Shown: positions 1-6,193 of the stretch, piece after piece | Layout: every line of letters begins with the position of its first letter | Numbering within the stretch: position 1 is the first letter of the stretch | Source of the DNA: a virus | Length of the DNA stretch: 27,140 nt | Reading direction: 5' to 3' (one strand) | Virus record (IMG/VR): IMGVR_UViG_3300028735_000030 | Span: 1-27,140 of that record | The notes under the pieces: generated by a model | What the model saw: only the letters and a program-made list of their open reading frames with translations | What the model was told of the DNA's origin: nothing | Databases searched by the model: none | Translations under genes and position numbers: made by a program

Positions 1-127
1 ATTTTATTGTAAATCAGTGAATTACATTTTTATTAAGATTTTTTAACATTATTTTTCTTGACACGTATTGAATTGCACTATATCTTTGTAGTATAAATTT
101 TAAAGAAAGGAAAAATGGAAAATTTAA
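1..127 (+). repeat. Direct repeat, promoter module copy A
   Basis: Bases 1-127 are identical to 858-984, base for base. The repeat carries a near-palindrome (9-27), the whole promoter, the leader and the first 13 bases of the downstream gene, so both genes begin with the residues MENL. It may extend left of the window. The two genes that follow are otherwise unrelated, so the repeat looks like a shared promoter-start module joined to different coding sequences. Confidence 0.95.
43..88 (+). promoter_or_regulatory. Three-part promoter P1
   Basis: TTAACA (43-48), nine bases, TTG (58-60), twenty bases, then TATCTTTG (81-88), which matches the Bacteroidota -7 consensus TAnnTTTG. A near-palindrome TGTAAATCAGTGAATTACA (9-27) lies just upstream and could be an operator. 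It should drive 115-474 and 479-793 with a leader of about 25 nt; the leader has a purine-rich stretch before the ATG. Confidence 0.8.
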
Positions 128-474
128 ATGAAATTTTAGAAGAACTTCAAGAAAATATCAAGCTCTATGAATGGGAAACATGGGAAGACATTCAGGAGAT
201 ATTGGTTGGAGCGTATAAAGATTATTATATTATCTATAATAATATGTTTGAGATAACTTGTCTTGCAGATATAATTATGTATAGGCATTATCTTGCATCA
301 AAAAAAAATAAGAAATTTCTATTAATTAAAAAAAGAACATTTAAAAAATTAGAAAGATATATAAAAGTTTTGAACAAACAAAAAAAAGCAGAAGAATGTA
401 TTTATATTTTCAAAACTTTAAATAAGCTATATCCTGGTTTTGATTTTTATTATTTAAAAAAATATAATATTTGA
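115..474 (+). CDS. Uncharacterised accessory protein, 119 aa
   Basis: I do not recognise this protein. It is lysine-, tyrosine- and isoleucine-rich, with an acidic helical N-terminus followed by a basic region around residues 60-90, and it has no evident signal peptide, metal-binding motif or catalytic motif. The start is fixed by promoter P1 about 27 nt upstream and by its match to the start of 972-1640, which shares the first four residues. It ends four bases before the TPHDV-family gene at 479, so the two are probably co-transcribed. Its position in a separately promoted cassette at the edge of the virion and recombination genes suggests an accessory (moron-like or early host-takeover) role, but this is inference from context only. 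Confidence 0.7.
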   Translation: MENLNEILEELQENIKLYEWETWEDIQEILVGAYKDYYIIYNNMFEITCLADIIMYRHYLASKKNKKFLLIKKRTFKKLERYIKVLNKQKKAEECIYIFKTLNKLYPGFDFYYLKKYNI

Positions 475-478
475 TTTT

Positions 479-793
479 ATGGTAACCCCCCACGATGTTA
501 ATATCGTTGATAAAGATGGGAATGTTATCTTGATTGTGCCTGCCTCCGATAAGCCTTTGCGGCTTATCGAAAAGCGGGATGTTATTGGAGACATCAATGG
601 GATACCATTGTCCAGTGTGTCTTATACAATAGACGAAGCAACGCCGTTACCCAATCCAGACACTGATACGTTTTACATTGTCAGCCGTGTAGTGGCTGAG
701 ACGTTTAAACGACGTGACTTTATCGTACCCGACCAAACGGTGCGTAATGATAAAGGGCAGATAGTAGGGTGCAAGGGATTTGCGTTTGTGTAA
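479..793 (+). CDS. TPHDV-family small conserved protein
   Basis: A 104-aa protein resembling a widespread small family of unknown function seen in bacteria and phages. Hallmarks are TPHDV (residues 3-7), the DKDGNV turn (11-16), a PAS/PPS-like segment (21-23), PLPNPDTDTFYIVSRVV (about 56-72), and a C-terminal RNDKGQIVGCKG (89-100). The base composition is clearly richer in G and C than the flanking AT-rich genes, which suggests transfer. The start is ATG at 479, but the second copy at 26996 has six extra residues before TPHDV (MEITFVNL versus MV), so this copy may be shortened at the 5' end. It follows 115-474 by four bases and is closed by a terminator. I know of no established function for the family. 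Confidence 0.85.
   Translation: MVTPHDVNIVDKDGNVILIVPASDKPLRLIEKRDVIGDINGIPLSSVSYTIDEATPLPNPDTDTFYIVSRVVAETFKRRDFIVPDQTVRNDKGQIVGCKGFAFV
485..605 (+). repeat. TPHDV gene repeat, copy 1
   Basis: Bases 485-605 are identical to 27020-27140, the last 121 bases of the window, so the repeat probably continues past the window end. Upstream sequence differs except for a shared GATTTTATGG just before the junction. Inside is a perfect 9-bp hairpin: CGATAAGCC (547-555), loop TTTGC, GGCTTATCG (561-569). Confidence 0.95.
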
Positions 794-814
794 TCCGTCA
801 TTGTGGTTTGCTTG

Positions 815-839
815 ACCGTGCTTAATGCACGGTTTTTTT
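815..839 (+). terminator. Rho-independent terminator
   Basis: Stem ACCGTGC (815-821), loop TTAAT, GCACGGT (827-833), then a T run to 839. It closes the 115-793 cassette. Confidence 0.9.
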
Positions 840-857
840 ATTTAGAAAAATAAATTT

Positions 858-984
858 ATTTTATTGTAAATCAGTGAATTACATTTTTATTAAGATTTTT
901 TAACATTATTTTTCTTGACACGTATTGAATTGCACTATATCTTTGTAGTATAAATTTTAAAGAAAGGAAAAATGGAAAATTTAA
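858..984 (+). repeat. Direct repeat, promoter module copy B
   Basis: Identical to bases 1-127, including the near-palindrome (866-884), the promoter and the first 13 bases of the gene at 972. The perfect identity over non-coding DNA points to recent duplication or ongoing recombination. Confidence 0.95.
900..945 (+). promoter_or_regulatory. Three-part promoter P2
   Basis: An exact copy of P1: TTAACA (900-905), N9, TTG (915-917), N20, TATCTTTG (938-945). It drives 972-1640. Confidence 0.8.
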
Positions 985-1640
985 GTCAATTAAAAGAGTT
1001 TTTCAAAGGTCAAGTAAGAGACAGTTACGACAACTATTCTGTTGGGGTATGGAGACCCGAAGAGTACATGGGCTTTACCGAATATTATTCTAAAAGAGCC
1101 TTTGATGCTCTTGAAGACCCTGCGAAACGTTCAGAGGGGGATTTGATTAGTATTATAAGTCGAATTACAGGGGATGATAAAGAATTGGTTTTAAAAGTAC
1201 TCAGAAAAATTATTCATGAAGATTTACTTGAATACCATCATATTGGTAAAAAACGTGGTAAAAACAGAAAAAAGGAGTATTTTTATAACGCAACTCAAAT
1301 CGTAATGGTTTGCGAGGAATATGAATCGGCAAAAGAAAAAGTTTTAAATGATAATATAATTAAAGAAAAAGCAAAATCAGAATTACAATTATTAGAAAAT
1401 GAATTAAAAGAATTAGCTAATAAAGGAAAATGGTTTGCACGCGTAAGCAGAGTACCCAATGGTTTTGTTTATATTGTTTACTATGAAATGAAAGGAAAGT
1501 TTGGTTGGTTTGATAGTAATCCTAAATACAATCTACCTGAATATTATAGTGGCTATATCTTTGAAAACGAACATGACTTGAATGATTATAAGGAAATTAA
1601 ACGCAAAATAGAAGACTTAAAAGAGTTGATATATCAATAA
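972..1640 (+). CDS. Putative winged-helix/coiled-coil protein, 222 aa
   Basis: Not assigned to a named family. Residues about 55-110 read like a winged-helix DNA-binding unit: GDLISIISRITGDDKELV is a plausible helix pair, followed by a helix with LRKIIHEDLLEYHHI, a basic turn KKRGKNRKK and a short strand YFYNATQIVMV. Residues about 115-150 form a charged coiled coil, and the C-terminus (150-222) is tyrosine-rich and may be a separate domain. The start is fixed by promoter P2 and by the 5' identity with 115-474. The gene stands alone between its own promoter and a terminator. A regulator, or a phage protein acting on host DNA, are both possible; the DNA-binding reading is from pattern only. 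Confidence 0.75.
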   Translation: MENLSQLKEFFKGQVRDSYDNYSVGVWRPEEYMGFTEYYSKRAFDALEDPAKRSEGDLISIISRITGDDKELVLKVLRKIIHEDLLEYHHIGKKRGKNRKKEYFYNATQIVMVCEEYESAKEKVLNDNIIKEKAKSELQLLENELKELANKGKWFARVSRVPNGFVYIVYYEMKGKFGWFDSNPKYNLPEYYSGYIFENEHDLNDYKEIKRKIEDLKELIYQ

Positions 1641-1656
1641 ATTTAGTTTTGATTTT

Positions 1657-1687
1657 AAAAAAGCCTACTATTATGGTAGGCTTTTTT
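1657..1687 (+). terminator. Bidirectional terminator
   Basis: A run (1657-1662), stem GCCTAC (1663-1668), loop TATTATG, GTAGGC (1676-1681), T run (1682-1687). With A and T runs on both sides it can stop the rightward gene at 972 and the converging leftward operon. Confidence 0.9.
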
Positions 1688-1695
1688 CATGTTTG

Positions 1696-1833
1696 TTAAT
1701 TTATTAACATTTTAAACCTGTCTAAATCCTCTTTTTGTTTAAATATATAACAAGCATTATCAATTACATAATTAAAGCCTTCAGGAATTTTATTTATAAA
1801 TCGTAATAAGAAATAAAATTCAAACCCAAATAA
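1696..1833 (-). pseudogene. Coding-like fragment after the DUF4406 gene
   Basis: This is a 45-codon open stretch without an ATG near its beginning, in the -1 frame relative to the DUF4406 gene and overlapping its last 40 bases. Its composition looks coding: after the stop of the upstream gene it reads INKIPEGFNYVIDNACYIF and then a charged helix with KQKEDLDRFKML. It could be the remnant of a gene whose start was lost, a C-terminal extension reached by a -1 frameshift, or chance. I see no canonical slippery heptamer. Confidence 0.35.
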
Positions 1834-2111
1834 TCAGCAAACATTATTTCAATATCCCTGCCTTTGCTTTGAGTATTTTCAGGGATAATAAATATATCCG
1901 TACATTCCTTTAATACATCTAAGCACTGAACCATTGCGTCTGCCCATATTTGTTTTTCAGTGCCGTTTTTGATAATAACAAAATCAGGGGGACTTTTGAC
2001 GATAGCTTTGGGATATCGGTTTTTCAATGACCGCTTCCATATTTCAAATTTTTTGATATAATCAGGGTCGTTAGTGATTGAACCGCTTAGGTATATTACT
2101 CTATTTTTCAT
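1794..2111 (-). CDS. DUF4406 protein (nucleoside deoxyribosyltransferase-like)
   Basis: The 105-aa protein fits the DUF4406 group, which has the fold of nucleoside 2-deoxyribosyltransferases. It opens with the strand-loop YLSGSIT (7-13), has W56 and M60 in the central helix, then LDVLKECTDIFIIP (64-77) and the SKGRDIEI..A motif (82-92), where E88 lies at the position usual for the family's catalytic glutamate. Members are common in phage genomes; a nucleotide-salvage or base-modification role is presumed but not proven. It is the last intact gene of the leftward operon, 11 bases after the VRR-NUC gene. A coding-like fragment follows in another frame. Confidence 0.8.
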   Translation of the reverse strand: MKNRVIYLSGSITNDPDYIKKFEIWKRSLKNRYPKAIVKSPPDFVIIKNGTEKQIWADAMVQCLDVLKECTDIFIIPENTQSKGRDIEIMFADYLGLNFISYYDL

Positions 2112-2122
2112 TATATATCTTT

Positions 2123-2482
2123 CTAATTTTTTAAATGTTCTTTTTTGATGTAAGTATTTACCTTGTAAATAAACTCATTAATAGTGTAACACACTGATAC
2201 ACAATACCCTGCGTTTTCAAGTTGCTTCATGATTTCCATTTGATGCTTAGTGGGCTTGTTATTGCCTACCTTTAATTCAATAAACATACCTGCATACTTG
2301 CCGTTTGGGTAGGCTATGAATAAATCAGGAATACCCCTAACTACCCCTTCACGTTTCATAATAGAAGCAGTTACTATATCCCTCTTGCCGCCGTTAGGGA
2401 TTGCAAAAATTAAAATATTAGGGTATTTTAGTTTGAAATACTTCAAGCAAGCACGTTGTAATTCTGATTCTTTATGTTTCAT
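2123..2482 (-). CDS. VRR-NUC domain nuclease
   Basis: A 119-aa single-domain protein of the VRR-NUC family, a branch of the PD-(D/E)XK nucleases. E7 lies in the first helix, then FAIPNGGKRD (26-35), the GIPDLFI signature with D53, and the MFIELKVG strand with E69 and K71. Q81 after the active-site strand and the closing GYCVSVCYT strand (92-100) also fit. Phage members act as structure-specific nucleases, and some cut Holliday junctions. Placement in the same operon as RecT suggests processing of recombination or replication intermediates before packaging. Its ATG overlaps the stop of a 33-aa ORF. Confidence 0.88.
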   Translation of the reverse strand: MKHKESELQRACLKYFKLKYPNILIFAIPNGGKRDIVTASIMKREGVVRGIPDLFIAYPNGKYAGMFIELKVGNNKPTKHQMEIMKQLENAGYCVSVCYTINEFIYKVNTYIKKEHLKN

Positions 2483-2580
2483 ATATCTAATTGTTTTATA
2501 CCTAGTTTCAATATGTTATTATTAGGGAACTGCTTAGATAGTCTATTGCTAATTAAACGTATTTTTTCTAAATATTTCAT
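2479..2580 (-). CDS. Small ORF, 33 aa
   Basis: A basic 33-residue ORF that begins MKYLEKIRLISNRLSKQF. Its TGA overlaps the ATG of the VRR-NUC gene in the ATGA arrangement, and it fills an otherwise empty gap between that gene and the lysin candidate. Translational coupling is plausible. It could be a functional microprotein or merely an upstream ORF aiding translation of the nuclease. No domain is recognisable. Confidence 0.45.
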   Translation of the reverse strand: MKYLEKIRLISNRLSKQFPNNNILKLGIKQLDI

Positions 2581-2631
2581 ATTTCAAAAAAATTAAAATC
2601 AGGGAATAGTTTGTTTATTCATAAAAATTAT

Positions 2632-3198
2632 TTAAACACTAATTAAATAAATATCATACAACTTGCCTAATTCTAACATGCTTTCAAGTGTGGTATATTG
2701 CTCCTTTGGAACAACAATACATCCAGCACTCCATTGATGAACTAACTGTGTGTATAACCCGCCGATATGTAAGTTAATACCAAAGTAACCCTGCTGAGTA
2801 TGTGTGTAGTCAATGGTATCGTTACGATTACCGTCCCTACCAACTATCACAGGTCTAACTTGTAATAACTCAATAGACTTGAAACCAAATCTATTGGTTT
2901 GAATGGCTTGCCAAGTCTTAGGATAGTAGCCCTCCTTCAATACAGCAACGCCTGTAATGCCACCGTAGGTTATCGGATTATAAACATAAAACCCGCCTGC
3001 ACGGGTAGTGCAGGCAAAGATTTCCTTTCTGATACCGTTTTCCACAAAAAAACAGAAGTCAGAATATTTATCATCGAACTTTTCGGTGGTTCTTATCAAA
3101 AAAAAGCCGTTCAGGTATTTAGGGTAGTTTAAACTTTCGGAGGCTTTGGTTTTGATAAACTCTAAATATCTATTGTAAGTTAATTGATTATTAAACAT
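2632..3198 (-). CDS. YkuD-like L,D-transpeptidase-fold enzyme, lysin candidate
   Basis: A 188-aa protein with the active-site layout of the YkuD (L,D-transpeptidase) fold: H144 in GINLHIGG, followed by S157 and the nucleophile C160 in HQWSAGCIVV (154-163). The aromatic, glycine-rich core (about 65-145) fits the beta-sheet body. There is no signal peptide or membrane segment, so export would need a holin or lysis from within. Cellular members form or trim peptide cross-links in peptidoglycan; in a phage the likely job is cutting or editing the host wall at lysis. It sits in the recombination operon rather than with the virion genes, seven bases before the next leftward gene. Fold identity is fairly sure; the role as endolysin is inference. 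Confidence 0.72.
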   Translation of the reverse strand: MFNNQLTYNRYLEFIKTKASESLNYPKYLNGFFLIRTTEKFDDKYSDFCFFVENGIRKEIFACTTRAGGFYVYNPITYGGITGVAVLKEGYYPKTWQAIQTNRFGFKSIELLQVRPVIVGRDGNRNDTIDYTHTQQGYFGINLHIGGLYTQLVHQWSAGCIVVPKEQYTTLESMLELGKLYDIYLISV

Positions 3199-3205
3199 AT
3201 TAAAT

Positions 3206-3604
3206 TTAATTAATTTCTATAATATATTTATTTTTGTTAGATGTTTTACCTAATAAATATGATAATATGGGGAATAATAATTTGTCTCTTAATAAACGAT
3301 CAATAACATTTATAACATTATAGCAATAATATATACATAAAGTATGTAAATTTCTGTTTTTTATATTTGAAATTTTTTTCATGAATTTATAAATTTCCGT
3401 TGCCAAATCCCTTAATATAATATAATGTTCATATTTATAAAAATTATATTCTCCTGCAATAGTATCTTCTATTAGCACACCTTGTTTAGTATTAAACTCT
3501 ATTGAATATCCTCTTTCTATATTTTGGTTTTTTATTATATTTATAACATCAATAAATAATTCTTCAATTTTGTTAATTGATTGGATTATTTCTTTTCTAT
3601 TCAT
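3206..3604 (-). CDS. Uncharacterised protein, 132 aa
   Basis: No family recognised. It is mostly helical by eye, rich in isoleucine, asparagine, lysine and tyrosine, and more AT-rich than its neighbours, which could mean late arrival in the operon. There is no clear membrane segment, although LLFPILSYLLG (109-119) is hydrophobic. It starts one base after the stop of the upstream gene and ends seven bases before the lysin candidate, so it is certainly co-transcribed with them. A lysis-related role from adjacency is possible but unsupported. Confidence 0.7.
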   Translation of the reverse strand: MNRKEIIQSINKIEELFIDVINIIKNQNIERGYSIEFNTKQGVLIEDTIAGEYNFYKYEHYIILRDLATEIYKFMKKISNIKNRNLHTLCIYYCYNVINVIDRLLRDKLLFPILSYLLGKTSNKNKYIIEIN

Positions 3605-3605
3605 A

Positions 3606-4016
3606 TTATTTTATTTTAGTTATAATTAAATTGTAATCTTGTTTTTTTATGTTTGCCTTTGGGATTTCTTCACATGAGATAGGATCAATACCTCCACCAC
3701 GTTTAGCAATATCTTTAAGTCCATCAAGGTAAGTAGTGAATTTTTCAATTTGAGCTTCGGTTTGTTTAATCGGTTCAATGTGGCTGTAATCGTATGTAGT
3801 ACGTGGTCTAATACTGAACCGATAGTTGTGAGTGTCGTATGTCTTATTGTTATCTTCCAAGAATTCAATCACTTTTGGTTTGATTTCCTTCATACATTCT
3901 TCAAGGAGTGTTTCAATCTCCTTTAATCTAATCATTGTGTCGGTTACACTGCTAATTCCATCACGGTAATTATCCATGATTTCATTAATTGCTTTGATTG
4001 CCATTAGTTTTTTCAT
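3606..4016 (-). CDS. RecT-associated phage protein, 136 aa
   Basis: This helical protein has a central segment NYRFSIRPRTTYDYSH (about 64-79) of a type often seen in small uncharacterised proteins encoded beside phage RecT or Bet genes: a predicted helix, a strand pair with a TYxYS-like stretch, then a second helix. The N-terminal helix (about 1-55) is long and charged. Its start overlaps the 3' end of the RecT gene by 32 bases in a different frame. A later start at the fifth codon (MAIKAINEI) is also possible. An accessory role in annealing or in protecting DNA ends is inferred from gene order only. Confidence 0.75.
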   Translation of the reverse strand: MKKLMAIKAINEIMDNYRDGISSVTDTMIRLKEIETLLEECMKEIKPKVIEFLEDNNKTYDTHNYRFSIRPRTTYDYSHIEPIKQTEAQIEKFTTYLDGLKDIAKRGGGIDPISCEEIPKANIKKQDYNLIITKIK

Positions 4017-4965
4017 TATTATTATTGTTGTTGTTGTTATTGTTATTGTTGTTAATTCCTTTTAATTTATTGTATTCATTCAACAAAATATCGTGGTCAT
4101 TGTATGCTTCTAAATCGTTGATAAACACGATTTTTTTTGCTTCATTCTTAATACATTTGACAATGCTATTATACAAGTCTTTGTTTGACTTGAATAATGC
4201 ATTCAAGAATGGTCTTGCGTTTGGTTTGTCAAATATAGCTAAGTAGCAAGACTTAATAACATCAGGGTGTTTGATAAATGGATATACATCTCCCGTTTCG
4301 TTATCTACCCATAGATTGTCATTATTGAACTCATCATTGGGTCTTGTAATAATGGATTGATTATTATTATGGTTGTTGCCATTACCATTACCATTGTTAT
4401 TGCCGTTGGACTCATCGTTATAATACAACATCTCCTCCCTTGTATAGGGTAGGGAATTCATGTGATTAGGAAAGCACAAACGCATTGCTTGACTTACTGC
4501 GGTTTTCATGAGCATGTGCCTTTCCATGCCTTTCTTAAACCGTGAGTAAACAGTACCGTCTTTCTTTGCAATTACACCGCAGTCAGAGAGATAGACTGTG
4601 TGTTTGAATGGTCTGCTCCAATCTTTGCGATAAATCGTTACTACACAGCGGTAGTCTTCTCCGTTTCCCATAAACTCGTAATCCCAACCGTCGAGCTTAT
4701 CACTCTGCTCCGCCCACTGTAGGTAAACGTGGTAAGATATGACTGTTTTAAGTTGCTGCTTGCCGTAGTTATCGGTTGTAATAAATGCGTAAACCTCATT
4801 CATAAATGGGTTCAGTTTTAATTCCTTGCAGTAAGTCAGGAACATTTCAATGTCGGTCTGATTGAAGTTCCCGTTTAACGCCCCGCTTTTTTGCAGATAC
4901 TCTCTTGCCTTAACTAAAAAGGCATCATTGCTGATTGCTTCGATTTCCTTCATGTTTATTAACAT
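3985..4965 (-). CDS. bet: RecT/Bet-family single-strand annealing protein
   Basis: A 326-aa protein whose N-terminal 180 residues match the Bet/RecT annealing family. Diagnostic stretches are CKELKLNPFMNEVYAF (46-61), VISYHVYLQWAEQSD (75-89) and the GMERHMLMKTAVSQAMRLCFP core helix (from 146), shared across phage annealases. It would coat single-stranded DNA and anneal it during replication-linked recombination. The C-terminal third is unusual: an Asn/Gly-rich linker (186-203), a small acidic-basic domain (210-300) and a pure run of 13 asparagines (305-317). The start at 4965 overlaps the upstream 87-aa gene by 41 bases; the methionine at codon 5 is an alternative. No exonuclease partner is evident next door; the VRR-NUC protein is the nearest nuclease. 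Confidence 0.9.
   Translation of the reverse strand: MLINMKEIEAISNDAFLVKAREYLQKSGALNGNFNQTDIEMFLTYCKELKLNPFMNEVYAFITTDNYGKQQLKTVISYHVYLQWAEQSDKLDGWDYEFMGNGEDYRCVVTIYRKDWSRPFKHTVYLSDCGVIAKKDGTVYSRFKKGMERHMLMKTAVSQAMRLCFPNHMNSLPYTREEMLYYNDESNGNNNGNGNGNNHNNNQSIITRPNDEFNNDNLWVDNETGDVYPFIKHPDVIKSCYLAIFDKPNARPFLNALFKSNKDLYNSIVKCIKNEAKKIVFINDLEAYNDHDILLNEYNKLKGINNNNNNNNNNNNNEKTNGNQSN
4015..4053 (-). repeat. Asparagine-codon triplet repeat
   Basis: Thirteen consecutive AAT/AAC codons near the 3' end of the RecT gene. The tract is a trinucleotide microsatellite prone to length change; because the unit is three bases, changes keep the frame. The next gene starts just inside its downstream edge. Confidence 0.95.
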
Positions 4966-5188
4966 TAATGGTTATATATTTAAATTTTATCATATTTTTG
5001 AAAAAATTCAAGGACACAAATGCCCATATATCATTGCCGTAGACTATGGTTTTTTTTCCAAGTCTATCAAGAATGAATGTTGTAGCACTTATGTCCTCGC
5101 CTTTAGTTATCATCTCGCTTAGCACGTTATCCACGTATTTAGCTATATGCAAATGCCTTCTTTGATGAATAATTATTTCTTTTTGCAT
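4925..5188 (-). CDS. Uncharacterised protein, 87 aa, first gene of recombination operon
   Basis: No family recognised. The N-terminal 50 residues (RRHLHIAKYVDNVLSEMI and following) read like an ordinary soluble helical protein. The C-terminus is lysine- and asparagine-rich and is partly encoded in the 41-base overlap with RecT, so the true protein may have been extended by loss of an earlier stop. The start at 5188 is supported by a well-formed promoter whose -7 element ends 12 bases upstream, leaving a leader of only about ten bases. As the promoter-proximal gene it may have a regulatory or early function, but nothing in the sequence shows this. Confidence 0.65.
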   Translation of the reverse strand: MQKEIIIHQRRHLHIAKYVDNVLSEMITKGEDISATTFILDRLGKKTIVYGNDIWAFVSLNFFKNMIKFKYITINVNKHEGNRSNQQ

Positions 5189-5200
5189 AATTTTTGATTA

Positions 5201-5246
5201 CAAAGATAAAAGGTTTTTTTTGATTTGTCAAAATAATATTTGTTAA
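5201..5246 (-). promoter_or_regulatory. Three-part promoter P6 (leftward)
   Basis: On the minus strand: TTAACA (5246-5241), N9, TTG (5231-5229), N20, TATCTTTG (5208-5201). It starts the 5188-1794 operon immediately downstream of the primase gene, so recombination and lysis genes can be expressed apart from the replication genes. Confidence 0.8.
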
Positions 5247-5257
5247 AATATATTAAA

Positions 5258-6193
5258 TTATTTACTAAATAAAATAGGTGCTTTTTTTTGAATAATTAAA
5301 TCCGCTATATCCTCACCATCATTGCCTTGAATATCCATAACCAATAAGTTACGTGAAGGTATTCTATTAATTATTGATTTCCAATCGTTTATAAATTTAT
5401 TTTGCTTATCACAATCAGGGATAAGGGTTATTGAGTAATTGGGATTCATGTTGATTAAATTGTAGAGTATATCATAATCAATGCTACTGCCGCCTGTTGC
5501 TAAAAAAACTGCATTGGTATCCTCAGGAAGTCCATAGTAAGCAGTACAGACTAAGGCAGTCTTGGGTGATTCTACGATATAGATATGGTTTAAGTTATTG
5601 TATTGCCTTAATAGATGCCAACCAAACATTACTTTACGTTTTTTGGGTGCATTTTCGTAGTCATTTAAGTATTTTTCAAATGTTAAATCATTGGTTATTA
5701 AATGTTTGAGTAGTTTAGTAATGCTATGCGGGGGGATAGTTTTGGAACGGTTTACTCCGTTGTACTTAACCACTTGCCCATAGTATATTAATGGTCTATC
5801 TCCTCTTTTTTCAAAGAAAAAAAAGACGGGGGAGCGGTAGTAGGGTTCAATGAAGGGGTTGGTAGAGTGCTTAATAGTATAAACTCGGTACAGTTCAAAT
5901 GTTTTGAATAAGGATTTGGTATCGAATAGGTTGAGGTTATTTAATGAGTATAGTAATTCGTTGTTGTATAAGTTGTTATCAACGATTTTGGATAGGTATT
6001 TCACCGGGAGGCAATGGGTATCAAACTCAATAGATTGCGGGGGATATTTTTTGTACCCGCATTTATTGTATCTATCGCACTTGCCGTATTCATCAGCGAG
6101 ATAGTTGCCGTGTCCATCGATTAATTTGACAAAAGTTTTTCTATGACAGGCAGGACAGGGGTGTTTTTTGTTCTTGTCGAAGCTCCATTTCAT
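5258..6193 (-). CDS. DNA primase-like protein, zinc ribbon plus Toprim
   Basis: A 311-aa protein with an N-terminal four-cysteine zinc site (C13, C16, C39, C45), as in primase zinc ribbons and the DUF6371-type proteins of Bacteroidota and their phages, then a linker domain and a C-terminal Toprim-like module. In the latter, YIVESPKTAL (205-214) carries the glutamate E208, and ITLIPDCDK (255-263) carries the D260/D262 pair that would bind metal. The pattern means a primase that makes RNA primers on DNA unwound by the helicase encoded just upstream. Its ATG overlaps the helicase stop by four bases (ATGA), a sign of coupled translation and likely of a working pair. It is shorter than DnaG because it lacks a fused helicase-binding domain. 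Confidence 0.82.
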   Translation of the reverse strand: MKWSFDKNKKHPCPACHRKTFVKLIDGHGNYLADEYGKCDRYNKCGYKKYPPQSIEFDTHCLPVKYLSKIVDNNLYNNELLYSLNNLNLFDTKSLFKTFELYRVYTIKHSTNPFIEPYYRSPVFFFFEKRGDRPLIYYGQVVKYNGVNRSKTIPPHSITKLLKHLITNDLTFEKYLNDYENAPKKRKVMFGWHLLRQYNNLNHIYIVESPKTALVCTAYYGLPEDTNAVFLATGGSSIDYDILYNLINMNPNYSITLIPDCDKQNKFINDWKSIINRIPSRNLLVMDIQGNDGEDIADLIIQKKAPILFSK

